64,000 nt of DNA from Lepisosteus oculatus (GCF_040954835.1 NC_090698.1:6198501-6262500), one strand, 5' to 3'; counted from the first letter of the stretch, positions 29,106 through 46,884 are shown. Made by a program: numbers and translations. The notes: generated from the sequence alone by a model not told the origin.

Positions 29106-29985
29106 GTGAGTCTCTGGCGCGAGCCCGGCCGCTGGAGTCCGGCGCGCTCTCCCTCTGTGTTTAACCTCTTTCCCTTTTCTCTCCCTCCCTCCTTCCCCTC
29201 TTACTGTTTCTCCTTCTTAAAAAGACCCCTTATCGCATTTGTATCACACACCTCTGTTTGCCGAGAATCCCCCTGACCCGACCGAGCAGGAAAACGGGGG
29301 CGCGCGCGACGCTGCCCCATTCCGAAACTGCTCAAGAGCACATTTCCACGCGAGTCGAGTGAAACACGTCAGTGAGAAGAAGTGTCCGTGGAGCTCTGGC
29401 ACCTGACACCTGCGTGTGGTTTTCGGAACATCTGGGGATTTTCAGTCATTCCAGTTTTATTTGTAGGGTTTATTGGCAAGTCTGGCGAGACTTCCACTGT
29501 GATCAGCTGCAGACATCTCATGGGAAGTCGTTTGGATTCCCGTTTTCGTGTGTTTGTTTGTGTGTGCGTGTCTTTCTGTGTGCCCGCTCCGGCAGTTGTT
29601 GCTTTCTTTCTGCTGAAACAGGAGTTTTTACAGCTCTTTTTCGGTATTGGAGAGAAGGGGGTTTTGCAGCATGAGGGGTACCGATCAGTGTTGTTGTTTA
29701 ATTCAGAGAGGAACGGCCGTAACTGTTTGCGCGGATAATTATTCTCTCTGTCTCTTGTTGGCAAAACCGACAGGTTGGCTGTTTGCAGTGACTTTGTTTT
29801 GATCGCATACAACTCATTTCACTCCCGGCAGCAGCAGACAGAGACAGGGAGAGAGCAGGCTCACTGCCGTTGTTTTAAAGTGTTCATTGTGTGTACTGGG
29901 GGGAAAGGGAATTCCAGATGCCTCCAGGAAAAGAACAAATTGGTTTTTGTTCTCATTCCAACACATGAAAAAAAGACACACTGCA
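29106..29985. other. Unique sequence downstream of the candidate exon
   Basis: CpG-rich at first, then T-rich with no recognisable coding exon or repeat. Confidence 0.35.
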
Positions 29986-30215
29986 CTGGTGTAAACACTG
30001 CAACACTGTAAAACACACATCGTTGGAATACACGAACACTGTAACACACAGCACTGTGGCCCACTAACACAGCACTGTAACACACTAACACAACACTGTA
30101 AAACATAGGACTCTATACAGTATCGCACCAATATAACACACATAGCGTTGTAACACACACATCATTGAAATACACGATCACACATCGTACAGTAACACAC
30201 ACACAGTAGAAAAAT
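29986..30215. repeat. Irregular CACTGTAACACA-type repeat
   Basis: Loose copies of ACACTGTAACACACAGCACT with variable spacing. Confidence 0.7.
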
Positions 30216-30414
30216 ACAAACTAGAAAATAGTGTTTTCAACTTAAACTTTTTTGGCATGTACAGACTGTTCTTTAACAAGAATGCAAGTTCCGCAGTTTT
30301 TCAACGCAATCAGCAAAACATTCGTTCTGGACTTGTTCTGATGTTTCCTTTAATGAGAGCTAGCTGTTCTGAACCTCTCGACCATCACTCCCTGTCTCTC
30401 CTCCTAAGACAGTA

Positions 30415-31150
30415 TATAACACATCATTGGACACAGCCTGTTGTCCTTATTCAGAGAGACAGACTGGACACTACAGTGGACACAGCCTGTTGTCCTTATT
30501 CAGGGAGACAGACTGGACACACCAATGGACACGGCCTGTTGTCCTTATTCAGGGAGACAGACTGGACACACCAGTGGACACAGCCTGTTGTCCTTATTCA
30601 GAGAGACAGACTGCACACACCAGTGGACACGGCCTGTTGTCCTTATCCAGGGAGACAAACTGGACACACAAGTGGAAATGGCCTGTTGTCCTTATTCAGA
30701 GAGACAGACTGGACACACCAATGGACACGGCCTGTTGTCCTTATTCAGAGAGACAGACTGGACACACCAGTGGACACGGTCTGTTGTCCTTATTCATGGA
30801 GACAGACTGGACACACCAGTGGACACGGTCTGTTGTCCTTATTCAGAGAGACAGACTGCACACACCAGTGGACACGGCCTGTTGTCCTTATTCAGAGAGA
30901 CAGACTGGACACACCAGTGGACACGGCCTGTTATCCTTATTCAGGGAGACAGACTGGACACACCAGTGGACACGGCCTGTTGTCCTTATTCAGAGAGACA
31001 GACTGGACACACCAGTGGACACGGTCTGTTGTCCTTATTCAGGGAGACAGACCGGACACACCAGTGGACACGGTCTGTTGTCCTTATTCAGGGAGACAGA
31101 CTGGACACACCACTGGACACGGTCTGTTGTCCTTATTCAGGGAGACAGAT
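30415..31150 (+). repeat. Minisatellite, 49-bp unit
   Basis: About 15 copies of GGACACACCAGTGGACACGG, CCTGTTGTCCTTATTCAG, GGAGACAGACT. As 49 is not a multiple of 3 and the unit has no stop in any + frame, all three + frames are open throughout. Confidence 0.96.
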
Positions 31151-33340
31151 TGGCAATTTGTTTGGCAATCGATGGCAAAAACAAATAACAGAAACAGCAC
31201 AAATTTCTGCGCGGTCATGTTTTTTGTTGCTGGAGAGTGCTGATTTTCCTGTAGCTGTGCATTTCCAGGCCGGCTAGCGTCAGGGGTTTCGGGATGCGGT
31301 GTGATTTTATTTATGGCTGGCGATGCCGATGAAAGGGGTACCAAGCCCCCCCTCGACGGCGGCTGACAGGCGCGGGACAGCTCCGCCCCCTCACTCAGCC
31401 GGCCGCTGGGGGGCACACGGCCGAGAGAGCCGCTCGGCCTCTCCCAGCCCCGGGCCGAGAAGATTACGTGGGGATTCAGGTCTCCGGAAAGCTGCACCGC
31501 AAGGCTTTGATCAGGTCAGCTCAGGGGACATCCGAGATCAGCAGCCACGCGACGACCTTCGGCCAGACCTGGACCGTAATTCTGGGGGGCGTGTGGGACA
31601 CCAAACAGAAGACGCTCCTTCCCACAGAGGATTGTGGGATTCTGTTCCCACACGTCAGCTTAGCCACGTGGCTGAAGCTCAGCAGGATCCAGGGATGGGC
31701 AGACCAACCGCCGGCTGCGCGTCACACTGGTGGGAAAAACTTAGAGTGTCCAGGTGGGAGAACGAAATGAAGTCTCGAGCGGCGAAAGATGTATTTTTAG
31801 TTTGGAGCGCTCCAACACCGGTGACATAAATGAGTGATTTTAATAGACGGGACAGAACAATAACGCCCACAGTGATAGCAAGTGGTATCTGCAATGGCTC
31901 GGTGTTCCAATCAAAGCTTCTGCAATTTTAATTGTCCCCCCCCCCCCTCCAACCTCCCACTATTCTGACTCACACAGTTTCCCTGGTAGAACAGCTTCGC
32001 TGCGTCAATGACGTAACCTGCTGCACTGAATTACAATGGGACCGGGGCTGCGTGACGCTGAGGTGCACCTACAGCACCACAGCACTCCCACACACGCGTA
32101 CACACAGCTGCGGCAAAGCCCGGCCACGTGACGGGGCCTTAGAGCAGTTTTTCGGGGCGCCCCCGGGTGTAAGTGCATTGAGGTGCACCTAGGGTAGAGG
32201 GTGGTCCCCAGCAGAGGCGCAGGCCAGGCACAGAGAGAAAGATGGTGAGTGGAAAATACAGAACTTCCCTGATGACCACTGCTCTGACCTACCTGATCTA
32301 CAGTCCCTCGCTCATCGGCTTTCCTCCCCTGGGTCAGCTGTTGTTAACGGGTTAATCCTCCACCCCTGGTCCAGGGGCACTCGGAGGAGTCCAGAAGGGC
32401 CTTCCAGGCCTGTTGTCCCAAACGGCGGGAGTGAACAGCAGCTCCCGAGCTCCACTGGCCAGGCTGGTCAGCAGGAGGCAGACGGGAGCGCAGGATCCAC
32501 AGGCGGGATTTCAGGATCGATCTCCTGCTCTGGGCCCGCCTTCTTCATCGACCTCGACCCGATCGCTTGATCCGCAGGCCGCGTGGTTCTTCCCGGGCCT
32601 TCAGTCATCCGAGGAATTGACAGAAATCAGGAGAAAACAGTCATTCCTGTTCTGACTTATCACCTGCAAAAGGTGCTGCAACTGCATCACTACGGCCCCA
32701 GGAAAAACAGGACTCTGTGTTCGTCACTTCCAGAGGATCAAGGGGAAAAATCACGCGAACCTTTTAGAATTCCAGCCATACATCCATGAACATAACTCTC
32801 CCTGGAATGGTGGCAAAAATAAGCACTTATCCAATTTTTGTTGCGTTTGAAACACACAGTGACTGAGTGTCGGGTTCTCTGGGATCTGTCTGCCTGGTAT
32901 TAACACTGTCTCTCTGACCGGCTGCACTTCTCGGTGAAACTCATCTGAACTCGGAAAAGCACAAGCTGAGCCCCAGAGTCCAGCAGACAAGCTGAGCAGC
33001 CTCTGTGCTCCCTTTGCAAAATCCTTATAACGCAGCCGAATGGTTCCTAACTTGATCAGAAATAAGAAAATGTAAGGGAAAATCATATATATATATTGAA
33101 TGCATTCTTAATCCTAACATCTGAAGACTAGTGGGGGCGTTCTAGGTTGACCCTGTCCGCACCGCTGTCTGTTATGCAGTGTAGCTGTGATTTCCTGCTC
33201 TCAGTCAGTATCTTCCTCACTCGTTCACTGTCTTTCTCACTCACATCGCGATTGTTTAATGTTGGCCTTTGAGAAAAACAGATCTGAACAAGGTGTGAGT
33301 CCAGAGTTTCCTCATTTTCTTGTCTGTTCTAAAATTTGTA
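31151..33340. other. Intergenic, no gene recognised
   Basis: GC-rich at 31330-31700 and otherwise mixed. Open frames show no family signature and no splice structure was found. A poly(C) run is at 31938-31948. Confidence 0.4.
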
Positions 33341-34460
33341 TGAATTTGTGTAGATGCCCATATATTCATTTAAGCAAACAAAAGTGGTATTTTATATGAC
33401 CAATCCATTTCCAGTCTGGACTGTATCATATCATACTGTAACCCTACAGTTCAGAGATCACTGGTCCAGTCTGTGTCCTATTGTAACCCTACAGTACAGA
33501 GATCACTGGTCCAGTCTGTGTCCTATTGTAACCCTACAGTCCAGAGATCACTGGTCCAGTCTGTGTCATGTTGTAACCCTACAATCCAGAGATCACTGGT
33601 CCAGTCTGTGTCCTATTGTAACCCTACAATCCAGAGATCACTGGTCCAGTCTGTGTCCTATTGTAACCCTACAGTCCAGAGATCACTGGTCCAGTCTATG
33701 ACATATTGTAACCCTACAGTCCAGAGATCACTGGTCCAGTCTGTGTCCTTTTGTAACCCTACAGTCCAGAGATCACTGGTCCAGTCTGTGTCCTATTGTA
33801 ACCCTACAGTCCAGAGATCACTGGTCCAGTCTGTGTCATGTTGTAACCCTACAATCCAGAGATCACTGGTCCAGTCTGTGTCCTATTGTAACCCTACAGT
33901 CCAGAGATCACTGGTCCAGTCTATGACATATTGTAACCCTACAGTCCAGAGATCACTGGTCCAGTCTGTGTCATATTGTAACCCTACAGTCCAGAGATCA
34001 CTGGTCCAGTCTGTGTCATACTGTAACCCTACAGTCCAGAGATCACTGGTCCAGTCTGTGTCATACTGTAACCCTACAGTCCAGAGATCACTGGTCCAGT
34101 CTGTGTCCTATTGTAACCCTACAGTCCAGAGATCACTGGTCCAGTCTGTGTCCTTTTGTAACCCTACAGTCCAGAGATCACTGGTCCAGTCTGTGTCGTA
34201 TTGTAACCCTACAGTCCAGAGATCACTGGTCCAGTCTGTGTCCTATTGTAACCCTACAGTCCAGAGATCACTGGTCCAGTCTGTGTCATACTGTAACCCT
34301 ACAGTCCAGAGATCACTGGTCCAGTCTGTGTCATATTGTAACCCTACAGTCCAGAGATCAATGGTCCAGTCTGTCATATTGTAACCCTACAGTCCAGAGA
34401 TCACTGGTCCAGTCTGTGTCATGTTGTAAGCCTACAGACAAGAGATCACTGGTCAGTGGT
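33341..34460 (+). repeat. 45-bp minisatellite family, copy 2, with shared 5' flank
   Basis: About 23 units of the same 45-bp sequence as at 22757. The leading ~85 nt (ATATTCATTTAAGCAAACAA, GGTATTTTATATGACCAATC, CTGTATCATATCATACTGTA) matches the flank of copy 1, with about 30 nt fewer. A variant unit with ACAGACAAGAGATCACTGG near its end recurs in copy 3. Confidence 0.95.
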
Positions 34461-34837
34461 GCTGTAGGGGGAATCTTCCCTCACCCTCTTCTTTAAAAAA
34501 AAAAAGCATTTTGTTTTTTCCTCTCTAGTAATGATTTCTTTTGTCTTTCTTTCGTGGCACAGCTGGTGTGCAGAAGAATTAAACCCGCGAGGGTAAAGCA
34601 AATGACCGTGTCTGAGATGTGTGCAAATCGTTGTGTGTCTCTGTCATTGGCAAGCACAGGAGGGAGAGACAGTATTACAGATTTATGAGCTTGTTTCTAA
34701 ATACATCCTCTTTTATTGAGGCAAGCTCAAACATGCGCACAGTGAAGGGGTTGCAGTGTCTCAGAAAGAGACAGTAAAATACAAAAGTCTTTTCAGCACA
34801 GAAGAACTATTTTCCTATAATAGATTAATTACATACA

Positions 34838-35422
34838 ATCACAGTACAGGTGAACAGTCCTGTTACAGTACGAGCTACAGTCCCAGTACAGTAGAACAGT
34901 CCTGTTACAGTAGGAGCTACAGTCCCAGTACAGTAGAATAGTCCTGTTACAATAGGAGCTACAGTCCCAGTACAGTAGAACAGTCCTGTTACAGTAGGAG
35001 CTACAGTCCCAGTACAGTAAAACAGTCCTGTTACAATAGGGGCTACAGTCCCAGTACAGGAGAACAGTCCTGTTACAGTAGGAGCTACAGTCCCAGTACA
35101 GTAGAACAGTCCTGTTACAGTAGGAGCTACAGTCCCAGTACAGTAGAATAGTCCTGTTACAATAGGAGCTACAGTCCCAGTACAGTAGAACAGTCCTGTT
35201 ACAGTAGGAGCTACAGTCCCAGTACAGTAAAACAGTCCTGTTACAATAGGGGCTACAGTCCCAGTACAGGAGAACAGTCCTGTTACAGTAGGAGCTACAG
35301 TCCCAGTGCAGTAGAACAGTCCTGGTACAGTAGGAGCTACAGTCCCAGTACAGTAGAACAGTCCTGTTACAGTAGGAGCTACAGTCCCAGTACAGTAGAA
35401 CAGTCCAGAACTGTTCTACTGT
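34838..35422. repeat. Minisatellite, 42-bp unit, ending in a hairpin
   Basis: About 13 copies of GTAGAACAGTCCTGTTACAG, TAGGAGCTACAGTCCCAGTA, CA. The last copy folds back: ACAGTAGAACAGT at 35392-35404 and its perfect complement at 35410-35422, with a 5-nt loop. Confidence 0.95.
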
Positions 35423-35869
35423 TCTACTGTGCAAGACCTGCCAGCCCCTGCCCATATCCTTTCCCAGATGGTAGGAGGGCAAAGAGTTTATGGGAGGGGT
35501 GGGATGGGTCAGCGAGATCAGTCTCTGAGTGACAGGAATGGAGAGCCTGGGTCCGGAGACAGTCCCCACTCCCCACCACGGCGGGAGAGGCCATGAAGAC
35601 AGTGCCAGTGGACGCACACCGCATCAGCCCGGCAAAGCTCCGACTGATTGCACCAGAGATACACAGCTGTGTGTGCGCGAGAGAGGCCGAGCCTCACGGA
35701 GACGGTGATCATTGACACACCCCGAGCTCAAGGACAGAGGAGAGGGGTGGAGAGAGGGGCAAGACAAGAAAGCAAGGGGGAGAAAGGGGAAGGGATGAGA
35801 GACAGAGGAGCAGCAGGGAAATGGAGAGAGGGAGACAGGCTGGGATGGAGGTCGTGAGAAAGTGCTACA

Positions 35870-36460
35870 GACGGAAAAGCAGAGAGAGGGAGAGATGGAG
35901 TGAGATTCAGAGAAGAGTGTGAAGGAGACGGAGAATCAGGACAGCAGAGGGACAGACAGATGGACAGAAGGTAGAGAGAGTGTAGGAGACTGAGGATTAG
36001 GACGGCAGATGGACAGAAGGTAGACAGAGAGTGTAGAAGACTGACGATTAGGACAGAAAGATGGACAGAATGTAAAGAGAGATTGTAGGAGACGGAGGAT
36101 TAGGACAGCAGAGGGACAGACAGATGGACAGAAGGTAGAGAGAGTGTAGGAGACAGAAGATTAGGACAGCAGAGGGACAGAAGGTAGAGAGAGAGAGTGT
36201 AGGAGACGGGGGATCAGGACAGCAGAGGGACAGACAGATGGACAGAAGGTAGAAAGAGAGAGACTGTAGGAGACTGACGATTAGGACAGTAGTGGGACAG
36301 ATAGATGGACAGAATGTAGAGAGAGATTGTAGGAGACGGAGGATTAGGACAGCAGAGGGACAGACAGATGGACAGAAGGTAGAGAGAGAGTGTAGGAGAC
36401 GGGGGATCAGGACAGCAGAGGGACAGACAGATGGACAGAAGGTGGAGAGAGATGGAGCTC
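35870..36460. repeat. Irregular purine-rich minisatellite, about 60-bp unit
   Basis: About nine variable copies of GGAGACGGAGGATTAGGACA, GCAGAGGGACAGACAGATGG, ACAGAAGGTAGAGAGAG, TGTA. Confidence 0.9.
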
Positions 36461-37204
36461 TAGGACGTCTGAGGAAAGGCAGACAGAGGGGTCGTCCAGG
36501 AGACTGGCAGGCCGGAGGGATGGGTGTGAGGGCAGAGGGAGGCAGGGATGGAGAGGGGGAGGAGAGGCTCCCTGTGAAGGTGTCTGCTGTGATTTGCTGA
36601 GCTGTCCTTGCAGCTCTGCTCCGCTCCACTGCTGATGTGGGGGGGCACTGCCTTTTAATACAGCTGACAGAGGGCTTTAATGGAGCACAGGCTGTTGGGG
36701 GGGCTGTAATAAAGCTGAGTGCAGCTCTCACACAAGGTGAGATGAAGTGTGTGTGTGGGTGTGTTTTTTCTCGCATGCCTGGGTGTAAATGCATCTGTAA
36801 AAATATACAGCATATATAAGTGTATATGAGTGTGTTGGTGCGTCTTCCTCTGTGTTTTGTCTGCGGCAGGGTGATGTTACTAGCTTCTTCTGGCGGTTAA
36901 CAGCCTGTAGCGGGGAGCGTGTGTGCTCTGCGCTCTGTCCCTGTTGATCTCCTCTGCCTGGTTAAGCAGTCCTCAGCACTGTCACTGTCACTGTCGCTCA
37001 GCCTGAGTGCGCTGACACAGCAGGTCGCCAGTCTTTCACCTGACGCATTCATACGGCCAGAACTCTGAGTACACGCACCTCACATAGCAGTGTGTGGAGC
37101 CTGTACATTCTCACACTTCCTGAGAGCTGATAACGGAGAGGACCGAGGCAGCTGGCACTGAAAAGCAAGCGGGGTACAGAGCAGTGACAATACACTATAG
37201 CAAT
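36461..37204. other. Intergenic, nothing recognised
   Basis: Unique-looking sequence between two arrays with no coding or RNA feature identified. Confidence 0.4.
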
Positions 37205-38650
37205 ACAGTATAGTGCTACGCAGCAGTACAGTAGAGTTACACAGTAGTATAGAGCAGTACTATACAGCAGACTGCAGTACAGTAGAGTTACACAGTAGTA
37301 TAGAGCAGGACTATACAGCAGACTGCAGTACAGTAGAGTTACACAGTAGTATAGAGCAGGACTATACAGCAGACTGCAGTACAGTAGAGTTACACAGTAG
37401 TATAGAGCAGGACTATACAGCAGACTGCAGTACAGTAGAGTTACACAGTAGTATAGAGCAGGACTATACAGCAGACTGCAGTACAGTAGAGTTACACAGT
37501 AGTATAGAGCAGTACTATACAGCAGACTGCAGTACAGTAGAGTTACACAGTAGTATAGAGCAGTACTATACAGCAGACTGCAGTACAGTAGAGTTACACA
37601 GTAGTATAGAGCAGTACTCTACAGCAGACTGCAGTACAGTAGAGTTACACAGTAGTATAGAGCAGTACTCTACAGCAGACTGCAGTACAGTAGAGTTACA
37701 CAGTAGTATAGAGCAGTACTATACAGCAGACTGCAGTACAGTAGAGTTACACAGTAGTATAGAGCAGTACTCTACAGCAGACTGCAGTACAGTAGAGTTA
37801 CACAGTAGTATAGAGCAGTACTCTACAGCAGACTGCAGTACAGTAGAGTTACACAGTAGTATAGAGCAGGACTATACAGCAGACTGCAGTACAGTAGAGT
37901 TACACAGTAGTATAGAGCAGGACTATACAGCAGACTGCAGTACAGTAGAGTTACACAGTAGTATAGAGCAGTACTATACAGCAGACTGCAGTACAGTAGA
38001 GTTACACAGTAGTATAGAGCAGTACTATACAGCAGACTGCAGTACAGTAGAGTTACACAGTAGTATAGAGCAGTACTCTACAGCAGACTGCAGTACAGTA
38101 GAGTTACACAGTAGTATAGAGCAGTACTCTACAGCAGACTGCAGTACAGTAGAGTTACACAGTAGTATAGAGCAGGACTATACAGCAGACTGCAGTACAG
38201 TAGAGTTACACAGTAGTATAGAGCAGTACTATACAGCAGACTGCAGTACAGTAGAGTTACACAGTAGTATAGAGCAGTACTATACAGCAGACTGCAGTAC
38301 AGTAGAGTTACACAGTAGTATAGAGCAGTACTCTACAGCAGACTGCAGTACAGTAGAGTTACACAGTAGTATAGAGCAGTACTATACAGCAGACTGCAGT
38401 ACAGTAGAGTTACACAGTAGTATAGAGCAGTACTATACAGCAGACTGCAGTACAGTAGAGTTACACAGTAGTATAGAGCAGGACTATACAGCAGACTGCA
38501 GTACAGTATAGTTACAAAGTAGTATAGAGCAGTACTATACAGCAGACTGCAGTACAGTAGAGTTACACAGTAGTATAGAGCAGTACTATACAGCAGACTG
38601 CAGTACAGTAGAGTTACACAGTAGTATAGAGCAGTACTACAGTGCAGTGC
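37205..38650. repeat. Minisatellite, 51-bp unit
   Basis: About 28 very regular copies of GTAGAGTTACACAGTAGTAT, AGAGCAGTACTATACAGCAG, ACTGCAGTACA. Units differ mostly at AGTACT/AGGACT and CTATAC/CTCTAC. The unit is 17 codons long and free of stops in one frame on each strand. Confidence 0.97.
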
Positions 38651-39825
38651 TATGCAGTAGATTGCAGTAGTTACACAATTGTACAGTGTTTTACAGGAGA
38701 GTGCAGGACAGCAGTGGCACAATTGTACAGCACAGTGTTACACAGCAGAAGGCAGTGCATTTCAGTACCTTCCAGCTCACATCTATAAAAAGTCTGTTCA
38801 ATCTAAACTGCCAGATCTCCGCCAGCCAACTCCAGCGATGGTGTGGGTGACAGCAGGAAGAATGTGTGTTTGTGTTTCCGAGTGTGTGTGCCTGCCTCTG
38901 TGCTGATCACCGTTTGCTGAGCTGTGACTTAGCAGAGCTGCAATCTGCGATCAATCAAGCGCCCCGATTCTGTCAGGCCCTGTCGGCGCGGCTTAATTCA
39001 TATCTTTAGCCGGGATAATAAAATTAAAATTGAAATCGGGGGGAAAAAAAACTCAGCACGGTCCTGCTGGAGTGAAACATTAATTCCAGCTGTAAATGAA
39101 GAGAGAGCTGCTCGGTCTGAGCACACCGGTTGGAATATTCCGATAACCCCAGCAGCTGGGCAGAGATATTTCATTGCACACGGCAAACCTCTGCTAAAAA
39201 TTAAACGACTCCAGCACCAAAATACAATTACTATATATATTTAGACCCATGTATATTATATATTCACACATGCATGACACAGTCACAGGCATACTGTAAG
39301 TATTAACTCCCTATATCTTAATTGTTAATGAATAATGATGACTCCCATTGAGATGCTAGCTGGGGTAGCTGGGGAATAAGTCTTTAATAAACTCTATCTG
39401 TTTCTCACTTGCTTGCAGGTTCCAGGCAAGAGAGGGTTCCAGGCTGTGTTTTTGCCCCTGGGGGATTGATCAGAGGATCTCTTCCAGCTGTTTCCTTACG
39501 GACCTCAGGGAATCGCTCCCAGCTCTGCGGCTGGGCTCTACGGCACCAGCGTCATTCACAAATGTCCTGAGCGCCCAGTCATCCCAGCCTGAGGTAATCA
39601 GGATCTTCCTATCCATGAACACAAGGAGGCCCGGGGGCGTGCAGGCTCAGTTCTGCAGTGAGGGCCAGCAAGAGCAGATGATCCAGTCTTCCAGACTGTA
39701 TAGCTGACTGGTCAGTGGGTGCCATTGGTACATCCGCTGCCGTGACTGGGAAAACGAGCAGGCTCTCTCCGGAAAATCCCGGAACTAGAAACGGTATGGA
39801 AAACAGGGCTGGGAATGAATTACAG
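38651..39825. other. Intergenic, nothing recognised
   Basis: AT-rich around 39000-39350. No coding exon, RNA gene or array is seen. Confidence 0.4.
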
Positions 39826-39827
39826 TG

Positions 39828-40080
39828 TAACAGGGAGGTGAGCGAGTGTCTGAACACAGGACTGCTGGGTTGTGGGTTCGAGTCCCCTCTGCGGACCTGC
39901 TGTTGTGCCTTGAGAGAGGAGCTTTACCCCTGTTGTTCCAGTCCACTCGTCTGTATGAATGGGGACCAGCATTGCTGAGGGTAGTTCCAGCTGTCTCTTC
40001 CTCTGAAACCAGGATAAGCTCTGGTCCAATGAGCCAAAGTAGCTCAGATATGAAAGTTACCTACTTCATCAGCAATTTGT
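39828..40080 (+). mobile_element. tRNA-derived SINE
   Basis: The head has a perfect RNA polymerase III B box GGTTCGAGTCC (39877-39887) in GGTTGTGGGTTCGAGTCCCC. The body runs through GGGGACCAGCATTGCTGAGG and AACCAGGATAAGCTCTGG to CCAAAGTAGCTCAGATATG. A real tRNA is unlikely because no acceptor stem closes around the B box. Confidence 0.6.
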
Positions 40081-40624
40081 GCCTATATTTGTATACATTT
40101 GAAAGGCTCGGGGGGTATTTCTTTAGAAACTTTTACCTGGAGCCATTTCTTAGCCTCCTGTTAACAGGTGTTTAACTGGGAGGAATAACTATTTTATCCT
40201 GTAAGAAACAGACTGGATTGATCACAAGCACATTTCTGCTCAGCACAGTCCTGTGTAAATAGTGATTTGTAATGTGCTCTATATTTTCGTGCAACTCATT
40301 TCTGGGCTGTGTCTCTCTGCCCAGGGAGTACCAATGCAAATTAGCCCACAGATCCCGTTGTGAAAGTTAAACATCGGCTGCTGTCGCCGTGTCTGCTAAA
40401 TAAACGAGCCACAGAATGAATGACTCAGCATCGGCAGCCTGGCCGGTAGACTGTTTCCCTACTCTGTGACGAGAGCTGATGAGGGGCTGTAGCTCTACGT
40501 CAGTCCAGCAGGCAGGCACTTCAACTCCAGATTTCAGGCTCTTCAGATCCGATCTGATTGGCGCAGGGGCCTTCAGACAGCTGGGTTAGAGTCCCAGAAA
40601 GAGAAACCACACACTGAGAGACAT

Positions 40625-40967
40625 AACGTCTTGTGAAACATAAAACCGAGGTCTTGACTCTCTGTGGTCATTAAAAATCCCAGGGCGTTTCTCGAAAAGA
40701 GTAGGGGTGTTACCCCGGTGTCCTGGCCAAATTTCCCCCTGGACTTCACCAGTCATGGCCTCCTTATAATCCCCATCCCTGAACTGGCTTCATCACTGTG
40801 TTCTCCTCCCACTGAGAGCTGGTGTATGGGGAGAGTACTGGTGCTATATGGCTGCCATCGCATCATACAGGTGGGGCTGCACACTGGTGGTGGTGGAGGA
40901 GATCCCCATTACCTGTGGAGCGCTTTGAGTGGACTGTCCAGAAAAGAGCTATAAGGTGAAAGGAATT

Positions 40968-41040
<73 letters not shown>

Positions 41041-41042
41041 TA
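40625..41042 (+). mobile_element. 5S-type SINE, 5'-truncated, with inverted trinucleotide tail
   Basis: It matches the family from CATAAAACCGAGGTC through the body to AGAGCTATAAGGTGAAAGGA. The tail (ATT)n at 40970-41000 passes straight into (AAT)n to 41042, forming a near-palindrome. Confidence 0.88.
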
Positions 41043-41094
41043 ATCCACCTCCACCTCCACCTCTATAATCCAGCTCCACCTGCAGCTCCAGGCT

Positions 41095-41300
41095 GACGCC
41101 AGCAGTGGCTCAGCTGGTGAGGCGCTTGCTCAGAGCGACGACTGAGCCCTATGGTCACGTGACTTGCAGACTTGTGGGGTTCCCCGGGGTGGGGGAGATT
41201 AGCTGATTTAGCACCACCCAGGGCAAGAGACAAGGCTCCCCTCGGGTAACGTCAGGGGCCGGCTGGGCATGACCGAGGAGCCACATACCCCCCACCCCAA
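41095..41300 (+). mobile_element. Possible degenerate tRNA-derived SINE
   Basis: GTGGCTCAGCTGGTGAGG fits a polymerase III A box (TGGCTCAGCTGG), but no good B box follows, so this is tentative. Confidence 0.3.
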
Positions 41301-42132
41301 AAACAACAGTGACACTAAAGCGTTACAAAAACAGAGGAGGGAGTTTGTTTTAACTGTGTCCTGTACTGTACTATTTTATTTAGGTCTAGATGAATCTGCA
41401 GGTGTGATTCAGCAGCTGGCTCCCTAGGGCTTGAATTCCGGTTTCCTGATGTTGGGCCTCTGTTCTGTGGTGACAGGGATCTGGGAAGAGCGGGAGCAGT
41501 TTCGGGGGGAGGGGTGGCGAGGGACGCCCCAACCCAACGGGACGCCACACGGCTCTCGCCAGCTCCGAACCCCGAGCCAGCGCAACAGGAGCCCCTCCCG
41601 CAGGCCGAACTCCCGACGCCTGGAACGGCCAGGACTGCTTCCCTCCGGGCTTCTCCGCCGCTGGGAGACCCCACTCCCTGCCCTCCGCTGGCAGCAGGTT
41701 GGGACACATCCACACCTCCCAGGTCCTGCCCGGCAGCCGGAGAGGTGCTGGGGGGGGGTTATGGAACTGGCACCCCAAAACGCCAGTCTGCCGCAGGGGT
41801 TTTCTTCTTGCCAAGAGAGAAACGGGACAGCTGCGCCCCCCTTCTGAGGACACCCAGGTGCGTGGCCAGTACACGGGGTGTGGGAGTCCAGCCCAGGGGG
41901 GAGTGTGAGCTCTCACAGATGTTTATTCCTGCATCTGTCTGGGGAGCAAGGCTACCAGCATAGAAGGCAGGAGCCACAAGAGTAACAGAGGGAAAACTGC
42001 TGGCCTGGCTGAGCCCTGCTGATCAGGCAAAGGCTTACGAGCTCTAACTTGAGAGACAGGCTAGATCTTCTCCTGGCAGTTCATGTGTCTGGTGCCGAAG
42101 CCCCCACCCTCACCTGCGTCCCAACAGGAAGG

Positions 42133-46858
<4,726 letters not shown>

Positions 46859-46884
46859 CCCCCTGACCTGCTCCTGTGACTCCT

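Noticed and set aside
33427-34450. Interstitial telomere repeat because of TAACCCTA in each unit.
   Set aside because: Only about 8 matching bases per 45-bp unit and never two consecutive telomere repeats.
37213-38511. 432-codon frame with a perfect 17-residue repeat (STVELHSSIEQ type).
   Set aside because: Pure 51-bp minisatellite with no promoter, splice structure or known repeat protein family. The opposite strand is open too.
39877-39887. Possible tRNA gene from a perfect B box.
   Set aside because: No clover-leaf can be closed around it, and the downstream body matches a SINE pattern.
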